NCBI GenBank assembly: GCA_903927345.1
Contig: CAIYMO010000019.1
Span: 1-64,000 of the forward strand
Length of the DNA stretch: 64,000 bases
Direction of reading: 5' to 3'
Source of the DNA: an uncultured Armatimonadota bacterium
GTDB taxonomy: Bacteria > Armatimonadota > Fimbriimonadia > Fimbriimonadales > Fimbriimonadaceae
Under the pieces are notes generated by a model. That model saw only the letters and a program-made list of their open reading frames with translations, ran no database searches and was not told where the DNA came from. Made by a program: the position numbers and the translations under genes. Below are positions 1 to 8,322 of this stretch, piece after piece. Numbering within the stretch: position 1 is the first letter of the stretch; the number at the start of each line of letters is the position of its first letter.

Positions 1-1
1 C

Positions 2-568
2 GACCAAGCCGGCCAGCGCCTCGAAGGCGTGGAAATGGCGTTCGACACCAAGGTCTTCGAAGGCAATGTCTGGGGTCTCCAATGGTCCAACTCCCGGGTC
101 GCCCAGCGTGGCAAATTCCCCCAGTACTACAAGCAAGTCGGCGATAAGCGCGTCGCTGTGCCCGAAAACGAGGTGCCCAAGGAAACCGAGCTCCACGGCG
201 CCGAATTTCGCCTCGCCAAGCCCGGAGCCGCCTACACATCCCCGACCAAAGGAGCCTGGACAGAACCCGGATCCAAAGCCGGACCCTACAAAGTAAAGCT
301 TGTCGATGGCTCCGTAGTGACCTACTCGTGGTACCGATTCGTCGACCAGCCCTCCTTCCAGCAGTACAACTGGAGCGCCGAGAAGAAGCAACAACTCCAG
401 GCTCTGGTCGAGAAAATCCACGCCAAATGGACCCCGAACCAAACCTTCATGCCGCCCCCATCCCAAGGCAAACTAGTCTCCCTCGACCCCGCCCTCCTCG
501 TCACCCCACCCAAAGGCCTCGAACGAGGCTACGTCCCCATCGTCACCGCGCAGTCGAGGAAGGACTGA
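2..568 (+). CDS. C-terminal part of an unrecognised protein (5' end outside window)
   Basis: The reading frame is open from the first bases of the window, so the true start lies upstream and only about 188 C-terminal residues are seen. The visible part is rich in aromatic residues and ends with a Pro-rich stretch (MPPP...LLVTPP) followed by GYVPIV. I do not recognise a family. Base composition (GC-rich third positions) fits the neighbouring chromosomal genes, and the next gene runs on the opposite strand. A secreted carbohydrate-acting or beta-rich protein is possible but is a guess. Confidence 0.7.
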   Translation, partial: DQAGQRLEGVEMAFDTKVFEGNVWGLQWSNSRVAQRGKFPQYYKQVGDKRVAVPENEVPKETELHGAEFRLAKPGAAYTSPTKGAWTEPGSKAGPYKVKLVDGSVVTYSWYRFVDQPSFQQYNWSAEKKQQLQALVEKIHAKWTPNQTFMPPPSQGKLVSLDPALLVTPPKGLERGYVPIVTAQSRKD

Positions 569-661
569 AGGATGTGGCTTTTTTTGAGCGAGATACTAAG
601 GCCAAATTGCTAAGAAGTGCAACTGAACCTGTTACCCGGCCAAGGTGTGGGTTCTTGAAAG

Positions 662-1120
662 TTAGTTGCAGTCGTTGAGGAGAGCTACCGTGCACTCGTA
701 CCCGGAGTCTGATTCAGGAATTGATTGTGCGATGGTCTTCCAGCGCAGATCCTTCGCGTAGTAGAGCGACAATATTGCGTAGAGGCGCTGATTATTGGTC
801 TTCGTCAAAGCGATTCTAAATGCTTGTTCTCGAGCTTTCAACTGCTGCTCCGGAGTGCCGAGTGTTAGCAGGGCGACGGCAGCCTCATGGGCTTCATGTA
901 CGGGACGACTTGCAATTTCAACCAGCTTTTTGGCTTCGGACTGTGTGAATGATCGCTTTTCTCGGTGAGCATCGCTCATTATTTGGCGAACCATCTTCTC
1001 AGCTTTGGTCAGCGTAAACTTTGCACCTGCCTTGTTAGGTGCGCCTGCCAAACAGAGACTGTAGGCGCTTACACTGGCCGCAGCGACCAAGGTGACGACA
1101 ATTCCGGGACGTGCCTTCAT
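662..1120 (-). CDS. small secreted protein of unknown function
   Basis: I chose the internal ATG giving MKARPGIVVTLVAAASVSAYS, because it places a positively charged start and hydrophobic core at the N-terminus, a typical Sec signal peptide. The frame is open further upstream to 1198, but those residues look unlike a protein start. The mature part (~120 aa) is predicted helical, with charged Lys/Glu-rich segments resembling alpha-helical hairpins (KAEKMVRQIM, EAKKLVEIA, EAAVALLTLG). Four cysteines, one near the very C-terminus, may form disulfides. It stands alone between unrelated genes. Function unknown. Confidence 0.6.
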   Translation of the reverse strand: MKARPGIVVTLVAAASVSAYSLCLAGAPNKAGAKFTLTKAEKMVRQIMSDAHREKRSFTQSEAKKLVEIASRPVHEAHEAAVALLTLGTPEQQLKAREQAFRIALTKTNNQRLYAILSLYYAKDLRWKTIAQSIPESDSGYECTVALLNDCN

Positions 1121-1233
1121 TGCCCAACTATTCCGCACCAGTACCTTTCGACTACTCGTCAGATTACCGGGTTCTTTCTGATGCCTCCACAGTCGCACTG
1201 TGGAGGCTTAGAGACTCAGTTTTGGCAGGAAAC

Positions 1234-1443
1234 GGTTGACTAAACCCCTGAAACATCGCCTAATTAGTGATGAGAAATTCACAACAAAAACTCAAAGCCC
1301 CGCACCACCGCCAGCCATGAATGCATAAACCTATCGGAAACGCAAACACCGTTGACCCCAAAACCGCCGTCCGCGCAACAGCACATTTCGGGTTCAAAGT
1401 GTTGCGCCAACTGTCGCGGACTTTCCCAGAAATCCAGAACCCG
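1234..1443. repeat. direct repeat copy A (85-bp core 1359-1443)
   Basis: A segment here is repeated near 3555-3852. The 85-bp core at 1359-1443 matches 3768-3852 with four differences, and a weaker match covers the left part (GGTTGAC...CCCTGAAAC at 1234 versus 3555). The two copies flank the 630-codon gene at 1505-3397. Read on the plus strand from ATG 1321, the core lies in an open frame (KTAVRATAHFGFKVLRQLSR...), and all four core differences are at third codon positions and synonymous. The intergenic stretch 1121-1504 otherwise shows no convincing gene. Confidence 0.75.
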
Positions 1444-1504
1444 ATAAAGCTCAGGTTGTACCAAGCGGCCCCCGTGAGTGAACCGCCTGGCGGAAGAATC
1501 TTTT

Positions 1505-3397
1505 TTAGTTGGGTCTTATCACCAGTTTTGGGTTAGACCCGCTAAAGCGCACTGCGTCTTGCTTATACACTTCGATCCATCGACCAGCGGACCACAGGTA
1601 GCCTTCGCTGCTCGCCATACTCCAGTTGTCGCCGCCTCGGTCAATTTCGAGGTCAATGCTCAAAATGTCCTCCTTTCGGATCGCACTGGACAACTTTAGC
1701 ATCACGTCCGAGCGCCGGTTGTTGTTCCACTGAACGCCTTGGTTTACAGAAAGGAACTCTTGTGATCGACCCGACTTCAAGTTAACTTTGACCTTCAAGT
1801 TGTCGTTTCCACCTCGAAGATCATCGCCACCAGTATTGAAGACCAGATGAAGCAGATTTGACGAATCGGCTGCATCTCGAGTTTGCAACGGAACTAGCAG
1901 TCGGGGACGCTCTGCGGTGAACCGGTTTTGACCCCAAAATCCAATACGTCGTTCTTCACTACCAAGAACGGCTTTGACTTCGACCATTCCCATCGTCCAG
2001 TTGTCTGGGGAAGTAGAGAGTTTGCCGTCGTTTCCAAGGGCAAACTCAAGAGAAACGATTTCAATGGGATTTCTTGGAGCAGCTAAATTCAGCCTAATCG
2101 TATTTGTCGAATAATCGGTCCACTGGATGCGCTGATTCACCGCGTCGAACTTTTCACTCATTCCGTTGGAAAACTTAACGACGACTCCAAGATTATTCGA
2201 GCCTCCTCGCAAGTCGTCTCCGTCGGTCCGGAATGTACACACCAGAGCTGCCGCCTTGTCGCTGGGAACTTTGGCTTTGGAAAAGACGGTTAACACTCGA
2301 TTCCTTCCGTCGAATCGGTGCTGACCATATTTGATGATCTTGTTGTCGATTCGTCTTCCATCGAGAGCTTTTCCTACCTCACGGACAGTGAGATTCTTCA
2401 TCGTCCAGTTGTCCGGGCTCAGTCCGCCCTTCGTGACGTGGGTGACTTCGACAGACGAGATAGTCCCGGCATTTGGACTATTACTCAGGGGGAAGAAAAC
2501 TTCTTGTTGATCGTTAGCAATCCACCGTTGCCCCAAACTCGCTCGGACCATCGTGTTCGAGGTTCCGTTGGTCATCGTCACTTTGAGGTCGATGTAACTA
2601 TCTCCTCCGTCCTTTCCGCCGCGCAGATCATCGGCTCCGGTATCGAACGACAAGACCAATCCGGCTAATTGCCCTGTCGCCGGAAAGTTATGCTGTTCGA
2701 GATCCGCGGGCATCGCAAAAAAGTATCTTGTATTGCAGAACCAGGTTCTCCATTTGATTCCAGAGTTTTTCGCACTCTCTGGTGCGGCGTAGAGAAAGTT
2801 TCTACCGGCCGGATTGGGCTTGATCTGAGTGACTTCGCCAGGGTCGTTAGGATCGTAAGCAAAGATGGTGAAGTCTGTGACTGGCCCCGTTTTGTTTCCG
2901 GTGTAACGTCCCATGTCGTAGCCTATGGCAAGAACTTCATGGTGTGCATTTCCATCGCCGCGCAAAATAATAGGTATGGGCATTCCGGCATCGATGGAAG
3001 CCCTGAGTTCTGGGATTCGCGATGAGATTCCCCACTCGTAGAACTCAGTGTCTCGCTCGCCTCCGGGGTTGAATTCCAGTTCGGTCATCCGGTCGAGTGC
3101 CATCAAATTTGCCTGCTTATGACGAGCCAAAATCTGTCTTTCCAGTGGGGTTCCTCTGGACGGCAGCCACCACCCCTTTGGAACTGGCATGTTTGCTCTG
3201 AAGTAGTCGAGGGCGTTGTGAGACATTCCCGCACAGAAGCCGTCGGACCGTTTGTCGATGATGTCGATCTGGTCGTCCGAAAACATATTTGCGAACTGGA
3301 ATCCGTGGACTTTCGGATCAAATCTCGTCATGACCGGCGCACCGAGAGACTTCGCTCCTACCATCGCCATCGCCAGAAGAACAATGATTTGCTTCAT
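1505..3397 (-). CDS. secreted C39/papain-like protein with three C-terminal domain repeats
   Basis: Residues 1-20 form a signal peptide. The N-terminal domain has a possible thiol-protease triad: Cys55 in DGFCAGMSH, His152/153 in AHHEVLAIGYD, and Asp182/Asn184 in AYDPNDPGEV. This is the order and spacing of papain/C39-type folds. Three tandem copies of a ~100-residue domain follow, starting near residues 243, 384 and 513. Each has a DDLRGG motif and ends with DNWTM or DNWSM. The DNW ending resembles PLAT/LH2-like beta-sandwiches that bind lipids or surfaces. Protease activity and the PLAT link are inferences from motifs. The gene is flanked on both sides by the repeats at 1234-1443 and 3555-3852. 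Confidence 0.75.
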   Translation of the reverse strand: MKQIIVLLAMAMVGAKSLGAPVMTRFDPKVHGFQFANMFSDDQIDIIDKRSDGFCAGMSHNALDYFRANMPVPKGWWLPSRGTPLERQILARHKQANLMALDRMTELEFNPGGERDTEFYEWGISSRIPELRASIDAGMPIPIILRGDGNAHHEVLAIGYDMGRYTGNKTGPVTDFTIFAYDPNDPGEVTQIKPNPAGRNFLYAAPESAKNSGIKWRTWFCNTRYFFAMPADLEQHNFPATGQLAGLVLSFDTGADDLRGGKDGGDSYIDLKVTMTNGTSNTMVRASLGQRWIANDQQEVFFPLSNSPNAGTISSVEVTHVTKGGLSPDNWTMKNLTVREVGKALDGRRIDNKIIKYGQHRFDGRNRVLTVFSKAKVPSDKAAALVCTFRTDGDDLRGGSNNLGVVVKFSNGMSEKFDAVNQRIQWTDYSTNTIRLNLAAPRNPIEIVSLEFALGNDGKLSTSPDNWTMGMVEVKAVLGSEERRIGFWGQNRFTAERPRLLVPLQTRDAADSSNLLHLVFNTGGDDLRGGNDNLKVKVNLKSGRSQEFLSVNQGVQWNNNRRSDVMLKLSSAIRKEDILSIDLEIDRGGDNWSMASSEGYLWSAGRWIEVYKQDAVRFSGSNPKLVIRPN

Positions 3398-3554
3398 ACT
3401 GGCAAGTATAAAATATCGCCAGTATCATTGCAAGGACGTTAGACCTCAATCGTAACTGGCAATCACATCTCTGACAGGTCGATGCGAGTGTCCTCAAAGC
3501 GACTCTTGCCAGATAGCGGGAAGAGGCTAAATCGCTCGCCCTTCGTGTGAACCA

Positions 3555-3852
3555 GGTTGACAAAGTCCCTGAAACTTCGCCCAGTAATTGATGAACATTT
3601 CGCGATGCGTACTCAAAGACACACACACCAAGTCAAGCGATCAAAACCGCCCCGCTTCGCACCCATCGTTAGTCAAACTCTGCAGACCCATTGAACCTAA
3701 CACGCCCCTCCTACTCTACACACGGACTGCCGCCGACCACTTCCGCCATGACCGCCAAGATCCACGACAAAACCGCCGTCCGCGCAACTGCGCACTTCGG
3801 GTTCAAAGTGTTGCGCCAACTGTCGCGGACTTTCCCGGAAATCCAGAACCCG
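3555..3852. repeat. direct repeat copy B (85-bp core 3768-3852)
   Basis: This is the partner of the repeat at 1234-1443. The left part begins with the shared GGTTGAC/CCCTGAAAC block and the right part is the 85-bp core with only four mismatches. Between them copy B carries about 90 bp of extra, unrelated sequence. The whole interval 3398-3946 has no other convincing gene. A dispersed chromosomal repeat or a fragment of a multicopy small gene would both fit. Confidence 0.75.
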
Positions 3853-3936
3853 TTGAACCTAATTGCGCCCACTGCGCCAACCCGCATCTTCCCGACCCAC
3901 GAAAAACCAATAACGAAAAGCCTAAAGCCACGTTAA
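3748..3936 (+). CDS. possible 62-aa small protein containing the repeated segment
   Basis: An ATG-initiated frame encodes MTAKIHDKTAVRATAHFGF..., 62 residues, basic, ending in PITKSLKPR. The same core peptide occurs in the other repeat copy (frame 1321-1536), where the N- and C-termini differ. The only support for translation is that the four nucleotide differences between the copies are all silent in this frame. There is no recognisable ribosome-binding site or domain. It may equally be a gene relic. Confidence 0.3.
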   Translation: MTAKIHDKTAVRATAHFGFKVLRQLSRTFPEIQNPLNLIAPTAPTRIFPTHEKPITKSLKPR

Positions 3937-3946
3937 ACTAAGAGTG

Positions 3947-4921
3947 ATGCGACGGTTCCACTGGCTCCCGGTTGTTGTTCTCGCCCCAATAATCCTCCCC
4001 GGATGTGGCGGAACAAACACCACCGACGGAGCCCAAGCATACAACCGGTCGTCAACGTACGCCGAGACTCCAATTGCGCCCGGAGTCTCTGGCTATGCAA
4101 ACGAAATCCTCACCGTCAGCGCCTTCGTCAACGCGGCCGAAATCAAGGAAGCCAGCGGAGTCAGCCGAGTCGTCGCCGGCCTGAAACGCCTCCCGATCAT
4201 CCCCAAGCGGGTCTTCCTCCTCGGAGCAACCGCCACCAACGCCGAATGGTGGAAGAAGCCTCTCGAGGACGCCAAAATCTCCGTTGTCCCGGTGGTCGGA
4301 ACCAGCGCTGAAGGCTGGGATAAAGTCGTCAAAACCCTCGGAGTCGCCAAGATTCTCTCCAACGGTCCCAAAGACGGCGGCGTAAACCCCGACGGTCTCA
4401 AAGCCGCGCAAACATCGCTCTCATCACAGTTCGTCGCCGAGGGAGTCCGGTTCGTGATCGTCAACACCGACACCCCGCTCAAAACCGACAAGCCCGGCTC
4501 ACTCCCCGGACTCTGGCTCAAAGGTGCCGTCGAAGCCGCCAAAGAAAACACCGTCGTCGTCGGCTGGCGCTCCCTCGCCGCTCTCGGCGAAAAGGACGAC
4601 ACCCCCGTCATCGCCGACTCCGGCGCTCTCGGCAAAGCAACCAAGGTTGTCGCCTGGGTCTCGTCATCCGCCGTCGCACCGCTCGCGAAGAAAGTCGTCG
4701 ACAGCGGTCCAATCTCCCTCGCCGTCGGCGGCGGAATGGGACAAGACAAACTCCCGCACGTCGGCCTCCTCGAGATCAAAAAAGACGGAACCCTGACCGC
4801 AAGGATCGCCAAGCTCAGCGACACCTCCCTCCCTACAACGGTCCTCGAAGCATCGCTCTGGTCGCCCGCCCCCAAAGCAACCACCCCCGCAGCCAAGCCC
4901 GCGCAGCCGATCAAGAAGTGA
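3947..4921 (+). CDS. lipoprotein of unknown function
   Basis: The product starts MRRFHWLPVVVLAPIILPGCGG. The basic start, hydrophobic core and Cys at the cleavage site mark a lipoprotein signal peptide anchored in a membrane. A GTG one codon earlier (3944) is an alternative start. The rest (about 300 aa) has alternating alpha/beta character with segments such as RVFLLGATA and RFVIVNTDTP and a Gly-rich stretch (VGGGMGQDK). This suggests an alpha/beta sandwich, but I cannot assign a family. It ends Pro/Ala/Lys-rich. Its stop codon overlaps the start of the glycerate kinase gene (GTGA), so the two are probably co-translated. Confidence 0.7.
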   Translation: MRRFHWLPVVVLAPIILPGCGGTNTTDGAQAYNRSSTYAETPIAPGVSGYANEILTVSAFVNAAEIKEASGVSRVVAGLKRLPIIPKRVFLLGATATNAEWWKKPLEDAKISVVPVVGTSAEGWDKVVKTLGVAKILSNGPKDGGVNPDGLKAAQTSLSSQFVAEGVRFVIVNTDTPLKTDKPGSLPGLWLKGAVEAAKENTVVVGWRSLAALGEKDDTPVIADSGALGKATKVVAWVSSSAVAPLAKKVVDSGPISLAVGGGMGQDKLPHVGLLEIKKDGTLTARIAKLSDTSLPTTVLEASLWSPAPKATTPAAKPAQPIKK

Positions 4922-5964
4922 ACATCTTCATCGCTCCCAACGCCTTCAAAGGAACCCACAACTCCGTCGAAGTCGCCCAGATCTGGGCCGGAGTCCTGGG
5001 CGATAAGCACCAAGTCCAAACCCTCGCTCTAAGCGACGGCGGCGACGGCTTCCTCGATGCGATCCACTTCCTAATCCCCGAACTCTCCCGCCGAACCCAT
5101 CTCGTCACCGGACCCTACCCCGAGCAACGAGTCAACGCCGACTGGCTCTGGGACGCCAGCAACAACATCGCCTACATCGAAGTCGCCCAAGCCTGCGGCC
5201 TAGCAAGAGCCACCCAACCCCTACGACCGCTCGAAGCAACCACCTTCGGCGTAGGCGAGCTAATCCTCGCCGCCCAAAAGGCCGGAGCCGAAGACATCTA
5301 CCTCGGCCTAGGCGGCACCGCCTCCACCGACGCCGGCTCCGGAGCCCTTCGCGCCCTCGGTTGGAACTTCGTCGACGACGCCGGAAGAGACATCGGTCAA
5401 GACTTAACGCGCCTGAATCAAATGGTAGTCGGCGGAGCCCAGCCCCCTGGGCTGAACCTGATGACCGATGTCAACAACCCGCTCCTCGGCGACCAAGGCG
5501 CGGCAGTGATCTTCGCTCCCCAAAAAGGTGCGACCCCCCGCGACGTCGAACTCCTCGAAGCCCGTCTCGCCGCCTTCTGGCTCATCGCCCGAGACCAACT
5601 CGGAATGAACCTCTCCTTCCCCGGCAGCGGTGCCGCCGGCGGACTGGGTGCCGGGCTATCCCTTACCGGCCAAGCCCACCTCGGCTCCGGCTTCGACCTC
5701 ATCGCCGACCTCGGCGACCTCGAAGACAAACTGCGCTGGGCCGACCTAGTGGTCACCGGAGAAGGAGCCTTCGACTCGCAGTCGATGATGGGCAAAGCCA
5801 CCGGACGAATCATCTCGCTTGCCCAAAGCAAACGGAAACGCACTGCAGTGATTGCTGGAAGCATCGCCCCAGGCTCTCTGCCGATGATTGATTACGCGGT
5901 TGCTTTGCAAGGCAAATCCGTCCGCGACGGTGCTGTTGATCTTCTGAGCCAACTCGGCTCGTAA
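4918..5964 (+). CDS. glxK: glycerate kinase (GlxK/GarK type)
   Basis: The 348-aa product phosphorylates D-glycerate with ATP, feeding glycerate into glycolysis from glyoxylate, serine or sugar-acid breakdown; it acts in the cytoplasm. Family features are the N-terminal PNAFKGTHNSVEVA block, LSDGGDGFLDA, the LGLGGTASTDAGSG glycine-rich motif near residue 125, and a late VTGEGAFDSQSMMGKATGRI motif. Length is slightly under the usual ~370-380 residues but the protein looks complete. The GTG start overlaps the preceding lipoprotein stop by four bases, indicating translational coupling. A strong hairpin follows directly. Confidence 0.9.
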   Translation: MNIFIAPNAFKGTHNSVEVAQIWAGVLGDKHQVQTLALSDGGDGFLDAIHFLIPELSRRTHLVTGPYPEQRVNADWLWDASNNIAYIEVAQACGLARATQPLRPLEATTFGVGELILAAQKAGAEDIYLGLGGTASTDAGSGALRALGWNFVDDAGRDIGQDLTRLNQMVVGGAQPPGLNLMTDVNNPLLGDQGAAVIFAPQKGATPRDVELLEARLAAFWLIARDQLGMNLSFPGSGAAGGLGAGLSLTGQAHLGSGFDLIADLGDLEDKLRWADLVVTGEGAFDSQSMMGKATGRIISLAQSKRKRTAVIAGSIAPGSLPMIDYAVALQGKSVRDGAVDLLSQLGS

Positions 5965-5973
5965 TTCAAAACA

Positions 5974-6003
5974 AAACAGGGCTGAGTTACCTCAGCCCTG
6001 TTT
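5974..6003. terminator. bidirectional rho-independent terminator
   Basis: A perfect 13-bp stem (AAACAGGGCTGAG / CTCAGCCCTGTTT) with the four-base loop TTAC. A-rich sequence on the left and T-rich on the right give U-tracts in both directions. It separates the converging glycerate kinase gene and the minus-strand prepilin operon. Confidence 0.85.
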
Positions 6004-6009
6004 GATCCA

Positions 6010-6306
6010 TTACTTGTTGCCGAGCGTTGGAGCCGACATCCCCGGAGGGACCGGCGCCGAACCATTCGGTGCAGGTGGTGGCGTCGTTGCGCTACCGGGT
6101 TGCTGGCCTGGGGTTCCCGGAGAAGCTCCTGGACCCTTTTTGCTCGCGTCGGTCTCTTCCCAAGGCGGCTTGCCCGGGGTGTACTGAACTTGACCTTGGT
6201 CAAGATTTCCAGCACCGTTCATGGTTTTCAGCAAGAAGTAGCCGAGAACCACGACCGCGATTGTGACGACCGCAATAATGACGGGAGTTTTGACTTCGCC
6301 CTTCAT
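6010..6306 (-). CDS. small membrane-anchored Pro/Gly-rich protein
   Basis: A 98-aa product. Residues 8-27 (VIIAVVTIAVVVLGYFLLK) form one transmembrane helix, followed by a low-complexity, proline- and glycine-rich tail (PGTPGQQPGS..., PPPAPNGSAPVPPG) presumably outside the membrane. Its ATG overlaps the stop codon of the upstream prepilin-like gene by one base (TAATG), so the two are translationally coupled. Function unknown; the pairing suggests a role linked to the pilin-like protein or the cell surface. Confidence 0.75.
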   Translation of the reverse strand: MKGEVKTPVIIAVVTIAVVVLGYFLLKTMNGAGNLDQGQVQYTPGKPPWEETDASKKGPGASPGTPGQQPGSATTPPPAPNGSAPVPPGMSAPTLGNK

Positions 6307-7103
6307 TATTGTCGCTTATCCCACATTCCGGCTGGCCATGGCCAGTTGACCGGATCGTTGGGCCAGTTCGCAGGCTTCACTTGTCCAGCTTGGCCGCCCT
6401 GAGCAGTCAAGGTCTGGCTCTTCACGAAGAACTTAGCGTGACCATCAGCAAAGCCATAGTTGGTTCCCTTGCCGAACATGGTTGCGCCGCCGCCGGTCAT
6501 GTTGAACTCGCCATAGTTGAAGAAGACTTCAGTTGCCCAGCCTTGGCAGTACTGGTGATACCAGTTTGGACGAGGAGCAATCGCGATTGTCGTTGCAACC
6601 GATGGAACTGCCGTTTGGCTCGATCCGCCTGAGTCACAAGTGACCGACATTTGGCACTGTTCGGAGCTTGCACCCCACCAGTCGCCACTCAAGCTTGGGA
6701 ACGCTGGCCAGGTGTAGTTCATGCTGTAGGTGACACCACGGGTGTTTCGACCAGGGATGCACTCGCCGCCGCTACCTTCGGTACCGCGACCCCAGTTGTC
6801 AACAGGTGACTTCCAAAGATCAAAGTTCTTGATATACGGGTTGACCTGTTGGTGCCAAGGCTTCCATTCGGAATCCCAGCCCCAGCAGAATGGGTAGGTG
6901 TCGTCTGCATCAGCGCCATACATGTAAATGCCGAGGCTGGTCTGCTTGACGTTCGAGAGGTCTGCAGCCTTCTTTGCCGCCATTTTTGCCTGAGCAAAAA
7001 CTGGGAAGAGGATCGCAGCCAAGATCGCGATGATCGCGATGACGACGAGTAATTCAATCAGCGTAAACGCTTTGGATTGATGAGGGCGATTGGTGTACTT
7101 CAT
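6306..7103 (-). CDS. prepilin-type protein with N-terminal methylation motif and H-X-DG C-terminus
   Basis: The N-terminus (KAFTLIELLVVIAIIAILAA, residues 12-31) is a class III signal. It would be cleaved by prepilin peptidase before Phe and then N-methylated, with Glu at mature position 5. The C-terminal part carries FADGHAKFF, the H-X-DG style ending of the large pseudopilin families abundant in Planctomycetes, Armatimonadota and relatives. The body is rich in Trp, Gly and Asn. It lies 23 bases after the lacI-type regulator gene in the same direction, so it may be co-transcribed with it. Likely exported and assembled in or on a type II secretion/type IV pilus-like structure; exact role unknown. 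Confidence 0.88.
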   Translation of the reverse strand: MKYTNRPHQSKAFTLIELLVVIAIIAILAAILFPVFAQAKMAAKKAADLSNVKQTSLGIYMYGADADDTYPFCWGWDSEWKPWHQQVNPYIKNFDLWKSPVDNWGRGTEGSGGECIPGRNTRGVTYSMNYTWPAFPSLSGDWWGASSEQCQMSVTCDSGGSSQTAVPSVATTIAIAPRPNWYHQYCQGWATEVFFNYGEFNMTGGGATMFGKGTNYGFADGHAKFFVKSQTLTAQGGQAGQVKPANWPNDPVNWPWPAGMWDKRQ

Positions 7104-7126
7104 TGTTTTTCCAAGTGTATGAATGA

Positions 7127-8185
7127 CTAAGATGAGCGGGAATAAATCGGTGCTGGACCAAGCGTGGTTCCGGGGATGAGCTCGGTTTTGACCTTGAGAA
7201 CTTTGTTCTCAGGTTGCTTGCCATCAACAAGTTGATTGATCAGGGCAAGTGTCGCGGTTGCAAGTTCTTCGGTGTCGGCCAAGACTGACGCGGCTTCGTG
7301 CGAGGTTGCCGACGGCCAGTGGATTCCGTCATAGCCCACAACGGAGAACTTATTGGGAATTGACCAGTCAAGTTCGTTGCACGCCTGAAGAAGGGAGTAA
7401 GCCAGGAAGTCTCTCCAGCAGAAAATAGCCGTCGGACGATTCGCCGCTTCCCACAGACTGGGTAGGTCTTCGGCCAACCGAGCCGGGTCGGCCTCAACGG
7501 CCGCGGGTTCAAGTAGCTCGATTCCGAATCCTAGCAGCGCGGTCCGAAGCGCCTGGATTCGAATCTCGGCGTCACGGACTGTGGGGCCGACTTCAATGAG
7601 CGGAAGAATTTTGGTGTGACCGAGCTCGTGGAGACGCTTCGCAACCATCCCGAGCCCTTCAACCGGATCGTCTGAAACCGAAGGAAGCACTCCGCTCGGG
7701 TCCGATGAGTAGATCAGAACGGTAGGCAGTCGAGACCCTCGCAGAAGGTGAAGCAAAGGGTCGTCCGCAAAAGGTGCGAAGAGAATGACCGCATCGGCAG
7801 TTCCGCCATTCAAGAATTGATAGGTGGCCTCCGGTGAGCGATTGAAGTTCGTGTGAACCAAAACGTCGTACCCGGCCTCTCCAGCAGCAACCTCGATCAT
7901 CGCTGCAAGACGGTCCATGAAGAGGTCCCCGAGGGTGCGCATTCGGAAGGCGTTGTAGAAGGAGATGACGTTCGTTCGTCCGCTCTTGAGAGAGCGGACC
8001 AGAAGGTTGGGTGTGTAGTCCAACTGCAAGGCCGCATCTTGGACGCGTCGCTGGGTGTCGTCAGCGATGCGGAGTTCCTCGCTTCGGCCGTTCAAGATCG
8101 AGGACGCAGTCGAAACGGAAACACCGGCAAGTTCTGCAACGTTTGCCAGAGTCGTTCTCTTTCTTCCCTCAATTTTGTTTGCCAT
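7127..8185 (-). CDS. LacI-family transcriptional regulator
   Basis: A 352-aa repressor. Residues 11-60 hold the LacI helix-turn-helix (TTLANVAELAGVSVSTASSILNG) and hinge helix (LDYTPNLLVRSLKSGRT). The rest is a periplasmic-binding-like sugar sensor domain (e.g. VVGYDGIHWPSATSHEAASVLAD near residue 290). It is divergent from a GH30 glycosidase with a LacI-type palindrome between them, so it probably represses that gene and perhaps itself in response to a sugar. Downstream on the same strand are the prepilin-like and small membrane genes, which it may also co-regulate. The specific ligand cannot be read from the sequence. Confidence 0.9.
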   Translation of the reverse strand: MANKIEGRKRTTLANVAELAGVSVSTASSILNGRSEELRIADDTQRRVQDAALQLDYTPNLLVRSLKSGRTNVISFYNAFRMRTLGDLFMDRLAAMIEVAAGEAGYDVLVHTNFNRSPEATYQFLNGGTADAVILFAPFADDPLLHLLRGSRLPTVLIYSSDPSGVLPSVSDDPVEGLGMVAKRLHELGHTKILPLIEVGPTVRDAEIRIQALRTALLGFGIELLEPAAVEADPARLAEDLPSLWEAANRPTAIFCWRDFLAYSLLQACNELDWSIPNKFSVVGYDGIHWPSATSHEAASVLADTEELATATLALINQLVDGKQPENKVLKVKTELIPGTTLGPAPIYSRSS

Positions 8186-8198
8186 AGACCACCTCGTC

Positions 8199-8218
8199 TT
8201 GCTAAAATATTATAGCAA
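8199..8218. promoter_or_regulatory. candidate LacI-type operator
   Basis: The 20-bp sequence TTGCTAAAATATTATAGCAA is a near-perfect palindrome (one mismatched pair) about 14 bp upstream of the regulator start. It lies in the AT-rich gap to the divergent GH30 gene. A looser related sequence (TGCAATAATATTTTTTCA) sits near 8233-8250 and may be a second site. Size and symmetry fit LacI-family operators; occupancy is inferred. Confidence 0.6.
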
Positions 8219-8322
8219 CGGTTTTTCGAGGATGCAATAATATTTTTTCAGAGTTTATAGCTGGAAATTTTGACATTCCACGATAAGCAGGCATTGTTGG
8301 TTAATAACCCGACGGGTTGCCT

